DNA of 16,759 nt from Gemmatimonadota bacterium (GTDB lineage: Bacteria > Latescibacterota > UBA2968 > UBA8231): NCBI GenBank assembly GCA_002712305.1, contig PATE01000014.1, positions 25,840-42,598 of the forward strand, written 5' to 3'. Below, piece by piece: positions 8,274 through 15,511 of the stretch. The notes below the pieces were generated by a model. It saw only the letters and a program-made list of their open reading frames with translations, did no database searches and was not told where the DNA came from. The position numbers were made by a program, and so were the translations under genes. Position 1 is the stretch's first letter. Every line of letters starts with the position of its first letter.

Positions 8274-8375
8274 GCTCGTCTGGCCTCGGGAACGAACCAC
8301 CAGGGGCCTGAGATGCGGCATCCGGGCGGGTCTTCACCTGGAGGCACCCAGATCCAGTACCACAGTGAACGGCGA

Positions 8376-9434
8376 TCACTGGAATGAGGGCATGACATGG
8401 GCGGCGAGCCGCCGCATGGATTCGGTGGCCTGTTCATGGCCCAGATATCCCCAGCGGGTCCAGCACAAGACCTCACCCACACCGATGTCACGAAGCCCTT
8501 CCAGCCTTTGGGTGACATGTTTCGTAGCACCGGCCAGCACGCGTCGTTCCAGGATCTCCTGCACCTGGTCGGGATCTACGGCAGGAAGCTCCAGGCCATC
8601 AAAGTCTGCGTCTGTCAGGGGCACCGGGCCCATACTCGCCAAGGCCTTGGCAACCCGCAGCGACCAGGCCGTGGACTCGCGCACGGTGTCCATCGCCCTC
8701 GATGGGTCATCGTCGAGATGGATCTGCCGCAGAACGCCGGCCGAACCTCGACAATCGACTGCCACCTGCTCGGTGATTTCACCTGACTCGACCGCCTCGT
8801 CGAGGGTTGCCCAGTAGATCGCGAGACTGTCTCGAACCTGGTCGTCACCGCCCAGCAGCAGAATCCGGTGCCCTCCGAGGGCGACGGAACGCACGCTGTC
8901 TGGATGACCCGCCGTGATCGCAATCGGAGGGTGCGGCTGCTGATGGGGTTTGGGAAAACTGGCGGCACCGTCGAGGTGGAACAGATCGCTGTGGTGATTG
9001 ACTTGTGTCTGCGTCCACAGCTGACGCACCAGACCGAGGATTTCCCAGTGGATGGTGTGCCGGTTGTCGAAGTCGGCACCGACCATGGAAAACTCATATG
9101 GCGAATACCCGGCGCCGAATCCGGCGATCACGCGACCGCCACTCAACTGATCCACGATCGCCACCTGTTCGGCCAATTGCACGGGGTGGTGCATGGGTGT
9201 GATGTGGGCAGCGAAACCAAGGCGTATCCGCTGTGTCCGTTCGGCGATGGCCGCCGCCAGAACAGCGGGGCTGCTCGACAGTCCGTAGCGAGATCCGTGG
9301 TGTTCGGTGAGCCAGCAGGTGTGGAAACCCAGTTCGTCGGCCAGGGCCGCCTCGTCCAGCGTCTGCCGCAGAAGATCCTCTGCCGTCAGACCCGGTGGTT
9401 GCGTGAGCAGGTGAAACGTGCCAAATCGCATCAT
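8376..9434 (-). CDS. LLM-class flavin-dependent oxidoreductase
   Basis: The product is 352 residues and belongs to the bacterial luciferase-like monooxygenase superfamily, a TIM barrel that uses reduced FMN or F420. Supporting segments are the N-terminal strand FGTFHLL, DEAALADELGFHTCWLTEHH, the HHPVQLAEQVAIVDQLSGGR signature followed by GFGAGY, and PPIAITAGHPDSV. Substrate and cofactor cannot be told. An in-frame extension runs to 9608, but ATG at 9434 is preferred: its ATGA overlaps the TGA stop of the upstream gene by 4 bp (ATG at 9431 is an equally usable second Met). This is the last gene of a coupled three-gene unit with the unknown protein and the isochorismatase-like hydrolase. The pairing suggests oxidation followed or preceded by hydrolysis in a small catabolic route. 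Confidence 0.88.
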   Translation of the reverse strand: MMRFGTFHLLTQPPGLTAEDLLRQTLDEAALADELGFHTCWLTEHHGSRYGLSSSPAVLAAAIAERTQRIRLGFAAHITPMHHPVQLAEQVAIVDQLSGGRVIAGFGAGYSPYEFSMVGADFDNRHTIHWEILGLVRQLWTQTQVNHHSDLFHLDGAASFPKPHQQPHPPIAITAGHPDSVRSVALGGHRILLLGGDDQVRDSLAIYWATLDEAVESGEITEQVAVDCRGSAGVLRQIHLDDDPSRAMDTVRESTAWSLRVAKALASMGPVPLTDADFDGLELPAVDPDQVQEILERRVLAGATKHVTQRLEGLRDIGVGEVLCWTRWGYLGHEQATESMRRLAAHVMPSFQ

Positions 9435-9958
9435 GCCAACGCCCTGACCAGAAGCGACTCGTCGTAGCAGACAGCCACGCGGTGGTCCCGGTGTTTGGAT
9501 CCAAACCAGTGGGTCACCACCACGACAGTACGATCTATATCGCCACCCCGAACTGACACGGCGAACTGCGATCCGGACAGGTCGATCGGGGTACCTCGAA
9601 TCTGCCACGCCATGGCCAGCAACCCCGCGAACACGGAGGCGATCCCTCCCGTCGTGGTCAGATCCCAGTCGGGGATCGGCATCAGATCGGTCAGACTGCC
9701 CGCGACGTTGGGTCCAACCCCGAATTGGACCGAATCGACCTCGGCCCCCGGGCGAATCACATCGAACAGGTCCGCGTCACCCCAGGCCTCGCCCTCCTCC
9801 CAACCCTCGAGAAACTGTCGAAAGGTGATGTGTTGCAGATGCTGCACGCCGTGGAGCAACCCCACAGCCATCTCCTCGATGGGGTCGAGGATCCCTGCAT
9901 GGAGTTGCTCGATCTCACTCAGCTGGTCTGGTGAGAGAAGGGGTTGTCGTTTAGCCAT
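9431..9958 (-). CDS. Unknown 175-residue protein, middle gene of a coupled unit
   Basis: I do not recognise this family. The product is 175 residues, acidic and soluble. An N-terminal helical part (residues 8-60: LSPDQLSEIEQLHAGILDP, then VQHLQHITFRQFLEGWEEGE) is followed by a Gly-rich middle (TTGGIASVFAGLLAMAWQIRG, perhaps a buried helix) and a C-terminal strand-rich part with VVVVTHW and KHRDHRVAVCYDE. There is no signal peptide or cysteine cluster. The ATG at 9958 overlaps the stop of the isochorismatase-like gene by 8 bp, and its own stop overlaps the LLM start by 4 bp, so it is clearly a real gene in that unit. A role as partner or chaperone of one of the flanking enzymes is possible but not shown. 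Confidence 0.75.
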   Translation of the reverse strand: MAKRQPLLSPDQLSEIEQLHAGILDPIEEMAVGLLHGVQHLQHITFRQFLEGWEEGEAWGDADLFDVIRPGAEVDSVQFGVGPNVAGSLTDLMPIPDWDLTTTGGIASVFAGLLAMAWQIRGTPIDLSGSQFAVSVRGGDIDRTVVVVTHWFGSKHRDHRVAVCYDESLLVRALA

Positions 9959-10715
9959 TCTGTTCGCACGCGGTGAGAAAGTCAGAGTTGGAGGCACTGA
10001 AACCCAGTTGAGTCTCCGCCTCCCGGATGGCCAATTCGGTCGCCATGCATTGATCGAGCGTGTCCGGGTATTCGACACCCATCGTGGCATCTCGCAGGAG
10101 AATCAGATTGTAGCCTCGCGCTGCCATGGCGCGCATGCCATAGTTGCGCCCCAGGATACACCAGTTCGTGGCAAACCCCGCATAGATCAGATGCACGATC
10201 CCCCGCTTCTCACACAAGGCGTGCAGTTGGTCGCCCGTCTCCAGCAGTTCCTCATCGTCGCGAACATCGATCATCGGTGACATCCCGATCACAACATCGG
10301 GGACGCCCGGCGGTTGAGCGCGGGGGCCACGGAAGGCCGCATGCTCTCCCTGTCGGGCACGGAAATCGGCAGGGGGCCAGTCCGGAGCTTCGCCCGTTCC
10401 CACCGGCAAGTGACGCGCCATATGCTCCGGGTAGGAGGGAGTGACGCGAGGACTCGGCGCGTGAATGACCGTAAGTCCTGCCGAGCGGGCCCCGTTCAGT
10501 GCCGGCACGACGGCGTCACGCATGGTCTGTTCCGCCCGCTCCAGCCAGCTGAGGATGAAGTGGTTGTCCCACGTGTCAACGAGCACCAATGCCGTTTGGG
10601 CAATGGGTAGGACCATGGTGGTTTCGCGGCGAATGAAATGCTCCTCGCGATAAGGGAGCCCGACCTCCGGCGAATCCTGGAAGTAGCGTACCTGGAGGTC
10701 CAGTGATCCTGTCAC
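9951..10715 (-). CDS. Isochorismatase-family (cysteine hydrolase) protein lacking the usual Lys
   Basis: The product is 254 residues with the isochorismatase-like fold: strand ALVLVDTWDNHF with Asp47, strand LTVIHAPSP, and the nucleophile region IYAGFATNWCILGRN with Cys186, then NLILLRDAT. Members such as nicotinamidases, ureidoacrylate hydrolases and carbamoylases use an Asp-Lys-Cys triad. Here the segment where the Lys is expected reads VVIGMSPMIDVRDDEELL, with no Lys, so the triad looks incomplete and activity may be altered. The start is GTG at 10715 with AAGGAG 7 bp upstream; the frame continues to 10808 but the added residues are low-complexity and outside the fold. It has an extra N-terminal segment of about 35 residues before the domain. 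It is first in the three-gene unit. Confidence 0.85.
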   Translation of the reverse strand: MTGSLDLQVRYFQDSPEVGLPYREEHFIRRETTMVLPIAQTALVLVDTWDNHFILSWLERAEQTMRDAVVPALNGARSAGLTVIHAPSPRVTPSYPEHMARHLPVGTGEAPDWPPADFRARQGEHAAFRGPRAQPPGVPDVVIGMSPMIDVRDDEELLETGDQLHALCEKRGIVHLIYAGFATNWCILGRNYGMRAMAARGYNLILLRDATMGVEYPDTLDQCMATELAIREAETQLGFSASNSDFLTACEQNG

Positions 10716-10722
10716 GTTCTCA

Positions 10723-10728
10723 CTCCTT
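10723..10728 (-). promoter_or_regulatory. Ribosome binding site fixing a GTG start
   Basis: A perfect AAGGAG on the minus strand lies 7 bp before the GTG at 10715, making that codon the start of the isochorismatase-like gene rather than the ATG at 10808. Confidence 0.65.
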
Positions 10729-10806
10729 CTCTTCTGTTCATTTCGTGCGTTTGCCGCTGGCAGCGTTCGCCCGATTTTTGGTACATGTGGGACGCGATGC
10801 ATCCGC

Positions 10807-10848
10807 ACAGGTGAAGTAACAGAATGACCGATGAAAGGTCTTACCTGT
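10807..10848. promoter_or_regulatory. Inverted repeat in a divergent intergenic region
   Basis: ACAGGT-G-AAG (10807-10816) and CTTACCTGT (10840-10848) form a 9-bp inverted repeat with a single bulged G, around a 23-nt core that itself holds GACC...GGTC. It lies in the 177-bp gap between the divergent isochorismatase-like and duplicated-motif genes. It could be an operator serving both, or a hairpin. No regulator gene is adjacent, and neither strand shows a T run after it. Confidence 0.35.
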
Positions 10849-10892
10849 ACTCGCCTTGACAGCTCCGGTTCAGGCTACCAACCTCGGAAACC

Positions 10893-11450
10893 ATGGGTAA
10901 GCAGAGCAAACGCAGATCGCGTCCGCGTCATCGTGGCGCGCAGGCACGAGCCAACGCCGATCTAGATACCCACATCGCCTCCCTCGGTCTGAAGACGGTG
11001 GGTGAGTACCAGCGATGGTGCCGTGATCATGGATTCACGGGAGCGCTCACCAAGGATTGGCGCGAGCGTCGTCAGGAACGAGACGCGGCCAGCCGTGATG
11101 CCATCGCCGGAGACACCGAGGCATCGCTCCAACAACATATCACCAAGCTGGGCCTTGCTGATACTTCGGCGTACCAGCAGTGGTGCCGCGCCCGCGACCA
11201 GATTGACGCCCTGCACAAGGGCACTCGGCAACGGCGCAAGGAAGTCGAACTGGCGCGCGAGTCAGCCAGCCGTCAGGCCTTACAACGAGTCCGACGCCTG
11301 ACGCGCCGGCTACACGGACCCATCGAGGCCCTGTTTACCGGTGACATCGACACCGCGAATCTGAAGCCCGCCTGGTTGGGTCACGCCTCCCGCGCTGTCG
11401 TCAGCCGCTGGATGGAAGCCGAAGGCATCAGACGGGGCGCCTCTACCTGA
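10893..11450 (+). CDS. Unknown small basic protein with two tandem 43-residue motifs
   Basis: The product is 185 residues and I recognise no family. The first 20 residues are strongly basic (KQSKRRSRPRHRGAQ), which suggests nucleic-acid or ribosome contact. Residues 24-66 and 79-121 are two copies of one motif with 19 identities by eye: L-x2-H-I-x2-LGL-x5-YQ-x-WCR-x6-AL-x-K-x2-R-x-RR-x-E. A third, Arg-rich helical part (residues 125-145) and a Trp-containing tail (PAWLGHASRAVVSRW) follow. There are no membrane spans or signal peptide. The ATG at 10893 lacks a clear ribosome site. It stands alone on the plus strand, divergent from the isochorismatase-like unit and 142 bp before the aminotransferase. 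A DNA- or RNA-binding role is inference from charge only. Confidence 0.7.
   Translation: MGKQSKRRSRPRHRGAQARANADLDTHIASLGLKTVGEYQRWCRDHGFTGALTKDWRERRQERDAASRDAIAGDTEASLQQHITKLGLADTSAYQQWCRARDQIDALHKGTRQRRKEVELARESASRQALQRVRRLTRRLHGPIEALFTGDIDTANLKPAWLGHASRAVVSRWMEAEGIRRGAST
10962..11090 (+). repeat. Protein-level repeat, copy 1
   Basis: This stretch encodes residues 24-66 of the small basic protein. It shares LGL, YQ-W-C-R, AL-x-K and RR-x-E with copy 2, at a 55-residue period. At DNA level the copies have diverged, so the duplication is old. Confidence 0.7.
11127..11255 (+). repeat. Protein-level repeat, copy 2
   Basis: This stretch encodes residues 79-121 of the small basic protein, starting LQQHITKLGL and containing YQQWCRA and KGTRQRRKEVE, in the same order as copy 1. 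A 12-residue linker separates the copies. Confidence 0.7.
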
Positions 11451-11592
11451 ACCACCGAAAGCCTTCTGACGTTGGCAGGCGAAAGAAACGTGGCTGAGGT
11501 CGGCCTCCGCACTCCACAGGTTGCCCCACTGCCCCGGCACACCGACTCTATCCTGTGACCCACCTATGCCACAGCAACCGGTAGGCAGGATC

Positions 11593-12789
11593 ATGAGCGG
11601 TCGTAGCGTCGAGCAGTCCTGGGAACTCCACCACCGTGCCGTCGGCGTCACGCCCATGGCAACCCAGACCCACAGCAAGGCGCCGAGGCCGGCGCTTCGA
11701 GAAGTAGAACCCTGCTTTCTCGTTCGCGGGGAAGGCTGTCGTGTGTGGGATGTGGATGGCAACCAGTACATCGATTTCCGCAACGGGCTGGGACCCATCA
11801 GTCTCGGGTATGCCTATCCGTCGGTGAATGAGGCCATCGCCAAACAGCTACAGGATGGCGTCGTCTTCAGTTACGCCCACCCTCTGGAGGTGGAGGTCGC
11901 CGAACGTCTTACCGAGATCATACCTTGCGCCGAGAAGGTCCGTTTCTTGAAAACGGGCGGCGAAGCGATGGCTGCAGCCCACCGACTCGCACGTGGGTTC
12001 ACAGGTCGCGATCACATCCTGACCTGCGGCTATCACGGATGGGTGAACAGTATGAGGGAGGGTGTACCGGCAGCGACGAAGTCTACCTACACAGCCTTGC
12101 CGTGGGGGAACGTCGATGCGTTCCAGACCGCCATCGATGCGCAAGGTGCCGATGACATTGCCGCCATCTCCGTCGCCTGCGACTATGCCGAGATCGAACA
12201 GGGTCACCAGTTTCTGCCGGCCTTGAGGGCCATGTGTGATCGAATCGGCGCCTTGCTCATCTTCGACGAAATCGTCACCGGATTCCGCCTGCGTCGAGCA
12301 GGGGCCCAGGAATACTTCGACGTGACTCCAGATCTTGCGGTGTTTGCCAAGGGGATTTCGAATGGAGTACCCCTCTCGGTCTATCTGGGTCGTGCCGATG
12401 TGATGGATGCGGTGAAGAGTGTCGTCATTTCCTCCACGTTCGGCGGCGATACGCTCGGACTCGCGGCGGCGAGCGCCGTGCTCGACGTCTACGAGCAAGA
12501 AGATGTGATCGGCACACTCTGGGCGCGCGGCCAGCAGTTGCACACCGGGTTTGGCGAGTTGGCCGAGCGACACGGCGTCGATGCGGGGTTTTCCGGCTTG
12601 CCACCCGTGGGCCTCTTGCGCCTACCCACCACCGAAGATCGTGTTCGGTTTGAGGGCGAGTGCCTGCGCCAAGGAGTGATCACGTTCAGCGTTTACTATC
12701 CGAGTTACTCCCACAGTGAAGCGGATATCGATGAAGCGCTCGAGGCGCTGGGGCGGGCCGTCCAACAGTTGAAGAATCCGACCGCATGA
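11593..12789 (+). CDS. Class III aminotransferase, glutamate-1-semialdehyde aminomutase-like
   Basis: The product is 398 residues, a fold-type I PLP enzyme. Lys253 in VFAKGISNG is the Schiff-base lysine and Asp225 in LIFDEIVTGFR contacts the pyridine nitrogen. FLKTGGEAMAAAHRLARGFTG is the phosphate-binding and substrate region; GSA aminomutase has a close counterpart (SGTEA). GYHGW provides the stacking aromatic region. True HemL functions in tetrapyrrole synthesis, but no heme gene is nearby and the active-site differences make another amino-acid or amino-sugar substrate likely. The ATG at 11593 is chosen for AGGATC upstream and fit to family length; the frame continues to 11521. Its stop overlaps the next gene's start (ATGA), so the two are coupled. 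Confidence 0.88.
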   Translation: MSGRSVEQSWELHHRAVGVTPMATQTHSKAPRPALREVEPCFLVRGEGCRVWDVDGNQYIDFRNGLGPISLGYAYPSVNEAIAKQLQDGVVFSYAHPLEVEVAERLTEIIPCAEKVRFLKTGGEAMAAAHRLARGFTGRDHILTCGYHGWVNSMREGVPAATKSTYTALPWGNVDAFQTAIDAQGADDIAAISVACDYAEIEQGHQFLPALRAMCDRIGALLIFDEIVTGFRLRRAGAQEYFDVTPDLAVFAKGISNGVPLSVYLGRADVMDAVKSVVISSTFGGDTLGLAAASAVLDVYEQEDVIGTLWARGQQLHTGFGELAERHGVDAGFSGLPPVGLLRLPTTEDRVRFEGECLRQGVITFSVYYPSYSHSEADIDEALEALGRAVQQLKNPTA

Positions 12790-13298
12790 AGGACAAGCCA
12801 GGTCGATTCGTGGCCACCCTCATTGACACCAGCATCTCGCCCTGGCGCTATGTGATCCGCGTCTGGCCCCTGGCCACGGTGCCCACCCTCGGTATCGCAA
12901 CGACTCTTGCGCTGTTCAGCCACTTGCTTGGATTCGAAGAACTTTTCGATCAGAACCAGTGGGAATTCAACATCGATTCACCGAGTTTGCTCTTCGCAGA
13001 GATCGTCATCGGCGCCCCACTTCTGGAAACGATGTTGATGGCACCGTTGCTGGCCTTGTTGCGTCGATTCGTTCGTCAGCGGTGGTTCGTGATCTGCGGA
13101 TCTGCACTCGTCTGGGCGATCCTACATTCGCTCAGCGTGCCCATCTGGGGCGTGTGCATTTTCTGGACCTTCGTCGTTTTCTCTGCAGCCTTTGAGGCCT
13201 GGCGACCTCGGGGCTTCTGGTACGCCTACTTCGTCACCGCTGGAATTCACGCGCTGAACAATGGACTGGCGTTAGGTCTGCTGATTCCTCAGCCCTGA
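12786..13298 (+). CDS. CPBP-like (Abi) membrane protein with a degenerate first motif
   Basis: The product is 170 residues with about five membrane spans (roughly 25-48, 68-92, 102-118, 120-137 and 146-167). The pattern matches the CPBP glutamic-type intramembrane protease family: APLLE with Glu81 for motif 1, WAILH with His114 for motif 2 (usually F-x3-H), and HALNN with His155 and Asn159 for motif 3 (H-x3-N). The usual EE-x3-R is reduced to ET-x3-A (Thr82, Ala86), so proteolytic activity is doubtful. The family includes CAAX-type and bacteriocin-immunity proteins. The ATG lies inside the ATGA overlap with the aminotransferase stop, which argues for functional linkage. Its 3' end overlaps the convergent BNR gene by 10 bp. 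Confidence 0.72.
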   Translation: MKDKPGRFVATLIDTSISPWRYVIRVWPLATVPTLGIATTLALFSHLLGFEELFDQNQWEFNIDSPSLLFAEIVIGAPLLETMLMAPLLALLRRFVRQRWFVICGSALVWAILHSLSVPIWGVCIFWTFVVFSAAFEAWRPRGFWYAYFVTAGIHALNNGLALGLLIPQP

Positions 13299-14677
13299 TA
13301 CGGTTCGGGCTCCGCTTCGTCGGCCTTCATCTCGATGGGCATGCGCCAGACTGTCCCGGCGCGATCGCAGAAGAACAACCGCGATGGCGAGAATACATCC
13401 GGATTGCCATCCGCCCAGAAGGCATAAAAACCTTCGTGTGCATTCACGGGTCGGCGCGCATAAGCATGATTGTAGGGCGAATCTGATGTCAGTCGTTCGG
13501 CCAGCCGCCAACTCCACCCATCATCCTCACTGATCCACATGGCCATTTCGCCTCCCGTACCCCAGTGCTGGGAGCCCGGTTCGGTGGGAGCGACGATACG
13601 CCAGTCTTCGGAGGTGATGTACAGAGATCCCATGTCGTAGTTGTGGGTCGTATTGGTCACCGGGACCCACTGCCATCCGTCCGGCTGCCAGCGCGCCAGG
13701 GTCCATGTGCGCGGCTCTCCCATCGGCCCGGGTCGATGGTCGGCGCTGGTGACAACGAGGATCGCCGGGTGGCCGTCGCGATCCAGACCGATGTCCTTCA
13801 TGTACACGTGGCGACCCTCACGGGCGAAGTCATGTACGCGCGCCGGAGTGTTCGGGGCAGTCAGCGGCAAATCGCTACTCAGATCTTCCCCGGCCGCCGT
13901 GCACCAGCTGTCACCGAGATCATCCGTCTCCAGATAGAACAGATCGGTTCGATTGTCAGGGTGACCTTCCGGGTGTCGATTGAAGGCCGTGATGACCTTC
14001 GACGACCCCATCGCTCCAAGATCGAGTCCCAACCCGCTGACACCGCCCTCCGGCACACGCCGGGAGACCTGATAGTGGCCCTCCATGCCGGCCAGCTTGC
14101 GATCTTCCGACCACGTCTCGCCGTCGTACGAGCGACTCCAGTACAGCTCGCGCACACCTGTGTATTTCGTGAACAGATGGAGAAAACCTTGTCCGGGGAT
14201 CCACCATGGTTGCGGGTAGGTGAGCTCGCCCTCAAGGACCTGTTCAAAACCGTTTTCCAGAGTACGGGCGGACCGGCTGCGGTAGATGAATCCAGGACGG
14301 GCCCGGCCTCGACCCGAGACAAAGACCCACAGATATCCATTCTCATCCTGGGCGATGCTCGGATTGTCATGGGGATCGTCCACCGTCTGCTTGTCATGGA
14401 CGACGAAGGGGCTGCAGAGCCGGTGGGTGCCGTGATCATAGGCACCGATCATGGCCAGCAGGTGGCGACGCTCATCTCGAGCGCCGCCATACACGAAGAA
14501 TGTCTTTCCTACGATGTCATCGTAGATCGCCAGCGGACAGTGCTTGGCCGTATACGTCCCGAGGCCACCGGAGTATTTGTCACCGTAGGGAGACTGCTCA
14601 TCCCCCGACGGCGCAAACTGACCTAGTGTGAACCAGATCCCGTAGTACCCATCCTGCTGCTCCACTTCGCCGCTCAA
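13289..14677 (-). CDS. BNR-4 repeat (beta-propeller, sialidase-like) protein
   Basis: The product is 462 residues. The DGYYGIWFTLGQ opening, DKYSGGLGTYTAKHCPLAIY, KTFFVYGG, HDNPSIAQDENGYLWVF and RPGFIYRS segments are characteristic of the BNR-4 family. Three Asp-box-like turns lie at about 183-189 (SYDGETW), 251-258 (TDDLGDSW) and 383-390 (SEDDGWSW). Such propellers act on or bind glycans, but most members lack a proven activity, and sialidase catalytic residues are not evident here. No signal peptide is seen, so a cytoplasmic role is possible. The start is a TTG at 14677, 2 bp after the FAH stop; a GTG at 14665 is an alternative. It is the last gene of the probable catabolic operon and converges with the CPBP-like gene. 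Confidence 0.85.
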   Translation of the reverse strand: MSGEVEQQDGYYGIWFTLGQFAPSGDEQSPYGDKYSGGLGTYTAKHCPLAIYDDIVGKTFFVYGGARDERRHLLAMIGAYDHGTHRLCSPFVVHDKQTVDDPHDNPSIAQDENGYLWVFVSGRGRARPGFIYRSRSARTLENGFEQVLEGELTYPQPWWIPGQGFLHLFTKYTGVRELYWSRSYDGETWSEDRKLAGMEGHYQVSRRVPEGGVSGLGLDLGAMGSSKVITAFNRHPEGHPDNRTDLFYLETDDLGDSWCTAAGEDLSSDLPLTAPNTPARVHDFAREGRHVYMKDIGLDRDGHPAILVVTSADHRPGPMGEPRTWTLARWQPDGWQWVPVTNTTHNYDMGSLYITSEDWRIVAPTEPGSQHWGTGGEMAMWISEDDGWSWRLAERLTSDSPYNHAYARRPVNAHEGFYAFWADGNPDVFSPSRLFFCDRAGTVWRMPIEMKADEAEPEPYQG

Positions 14678-14679
14678 CC

Positions 14680-15468
14680 TCAGCGTTCTGCGACGACGGG
14701 ATTGCTGAGCGTGCCAATTCCTTCGATGTCGATGACGATCTCATCGCCGGGCTGGATGTCTCCGACACCCGACGGCGTCCCGGTCATGATGATATCTCCG
14801 GGCAGCAGGGTCATGGCTGCACTCATGTATTCGATCAATTGCGGTACGGGGAAGATCAGATCCGACGTCGACGATGACTGCTTCACATCCCCGTTGACGC
14901 GTGTCGTGAGTTGCAAATCCGACGGATCAAGATCTGTCGTGATCCATGGACCCAGGGGCTTGAAGGTGTCGAATCCCTTACAGATCAGCATACAGCCGTT
15001 GGCCATCTCCTTCTTCTGGATCACCCGCTCGGAGACATCGTTGCCGATCGTGTACCCAAGCACATAGTGCAATGCGTCGGCGGCAGCGACACGCCGTGTC
15101 GGACGCCCGATAACGACACCCAATTCGCCTTCGAAATGCACGACCTTGCCTTCGGTCGGATACACGATGTCATCCCCGGGTCCCACAATCGCCGTCGAGG
15201 GCAGGTGGAAGAGCATCGGCTGCTCTGGCGGCGGCAGATTGCTCTCTTCGGCGTGCTTCAGATAGTTCAGCCCGACACCGATCAGTCGCGCCCCCGTCTC
15301 GATCGGCGCCAACAGTTTGAGGGACGCCATCTCCCGCCGCTCACCGGAGGGTTGGAGCCCATCAAAGGGCGATCCTACCAGTCCTTCGATCGTCTCATCA
15401 TCCACGACCAATCCCCAACTTTGGTCACCGTCCGCTTCGCGTACTCGGACAATCCGTTTCGTCGCCAT
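14680..15468 (-). CDS. Fumarylacetoacetate hydrolase (FAH) family protein
   Basis: The product is 262 residues. Metal ligands are visible as Glu113 and Glu115 in HFEGELGVVIG and Asp144 in IGNDVSER. Other family blocks are GVGLNYLKHAEE (61-75 region), GFDTFKPLGPW and the TGTPSGVG loop. The family covers acylpyruvases, 2-keto-3-deoxy-sugar-acid and ureidoglycolate-type lyases, oxaloacetate decarboxylases and homoprotocatechuate enzymes; sequence alone does not select one. In this operon a 2-keto-3-deoxy sugar acid or similar product of a dehydrogenase is a reasonable guess. The frame extends to 15750, but ATG at 15468 is preferred because the domain begins there and GAAAGAGACC precedes it. It lies 43 bp after the Gfo/Idh/MocA gene. 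Confidence 0.9.
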   Translation of the reverse strand: MATKRIVRVREADGDQSWGLVVDDETIEGLVGSPFDGLQPSGERREMASLKLLAPIETGARLIGVGLNYLKHAEESNLPPPEQPMLFHLPSTAIVGPGDDIVYPTEGKVVHFEGELGVVIGRPTRRVAAADALHYVLGYTIGNDVSERVIQKKEMANGCMLICKGFDTFKPLGPWITTDLDPSDLQLTTRVNGDVKQSSSTSDLIFPVPQLIEYMSAAMTLLPGDIIMTGTPSGVGDIQPGDEIVIDIEGIGTLSNPVVAER

Positions 15469-15511
15469 TCGGTCTCTTTCCCCTCTACGTTCAGTTTGAG
15501 TTCTGTACCTG

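Noticed and set aside
8137-8375. Terminator or riboswitch between the LLM gene and frdA
   Set aside because: Only short stems without T runs were found, and no known riboswitch pattern; the gap holds at most a weak promoter candidate.
10856-10884. Perfect TTGACA at 10856-10861 as a promoter for the small basic protein
   Set aside because: No acceptable -10 box is found at 16-18 bp, and transcription would start at or after the ATG at 10893.
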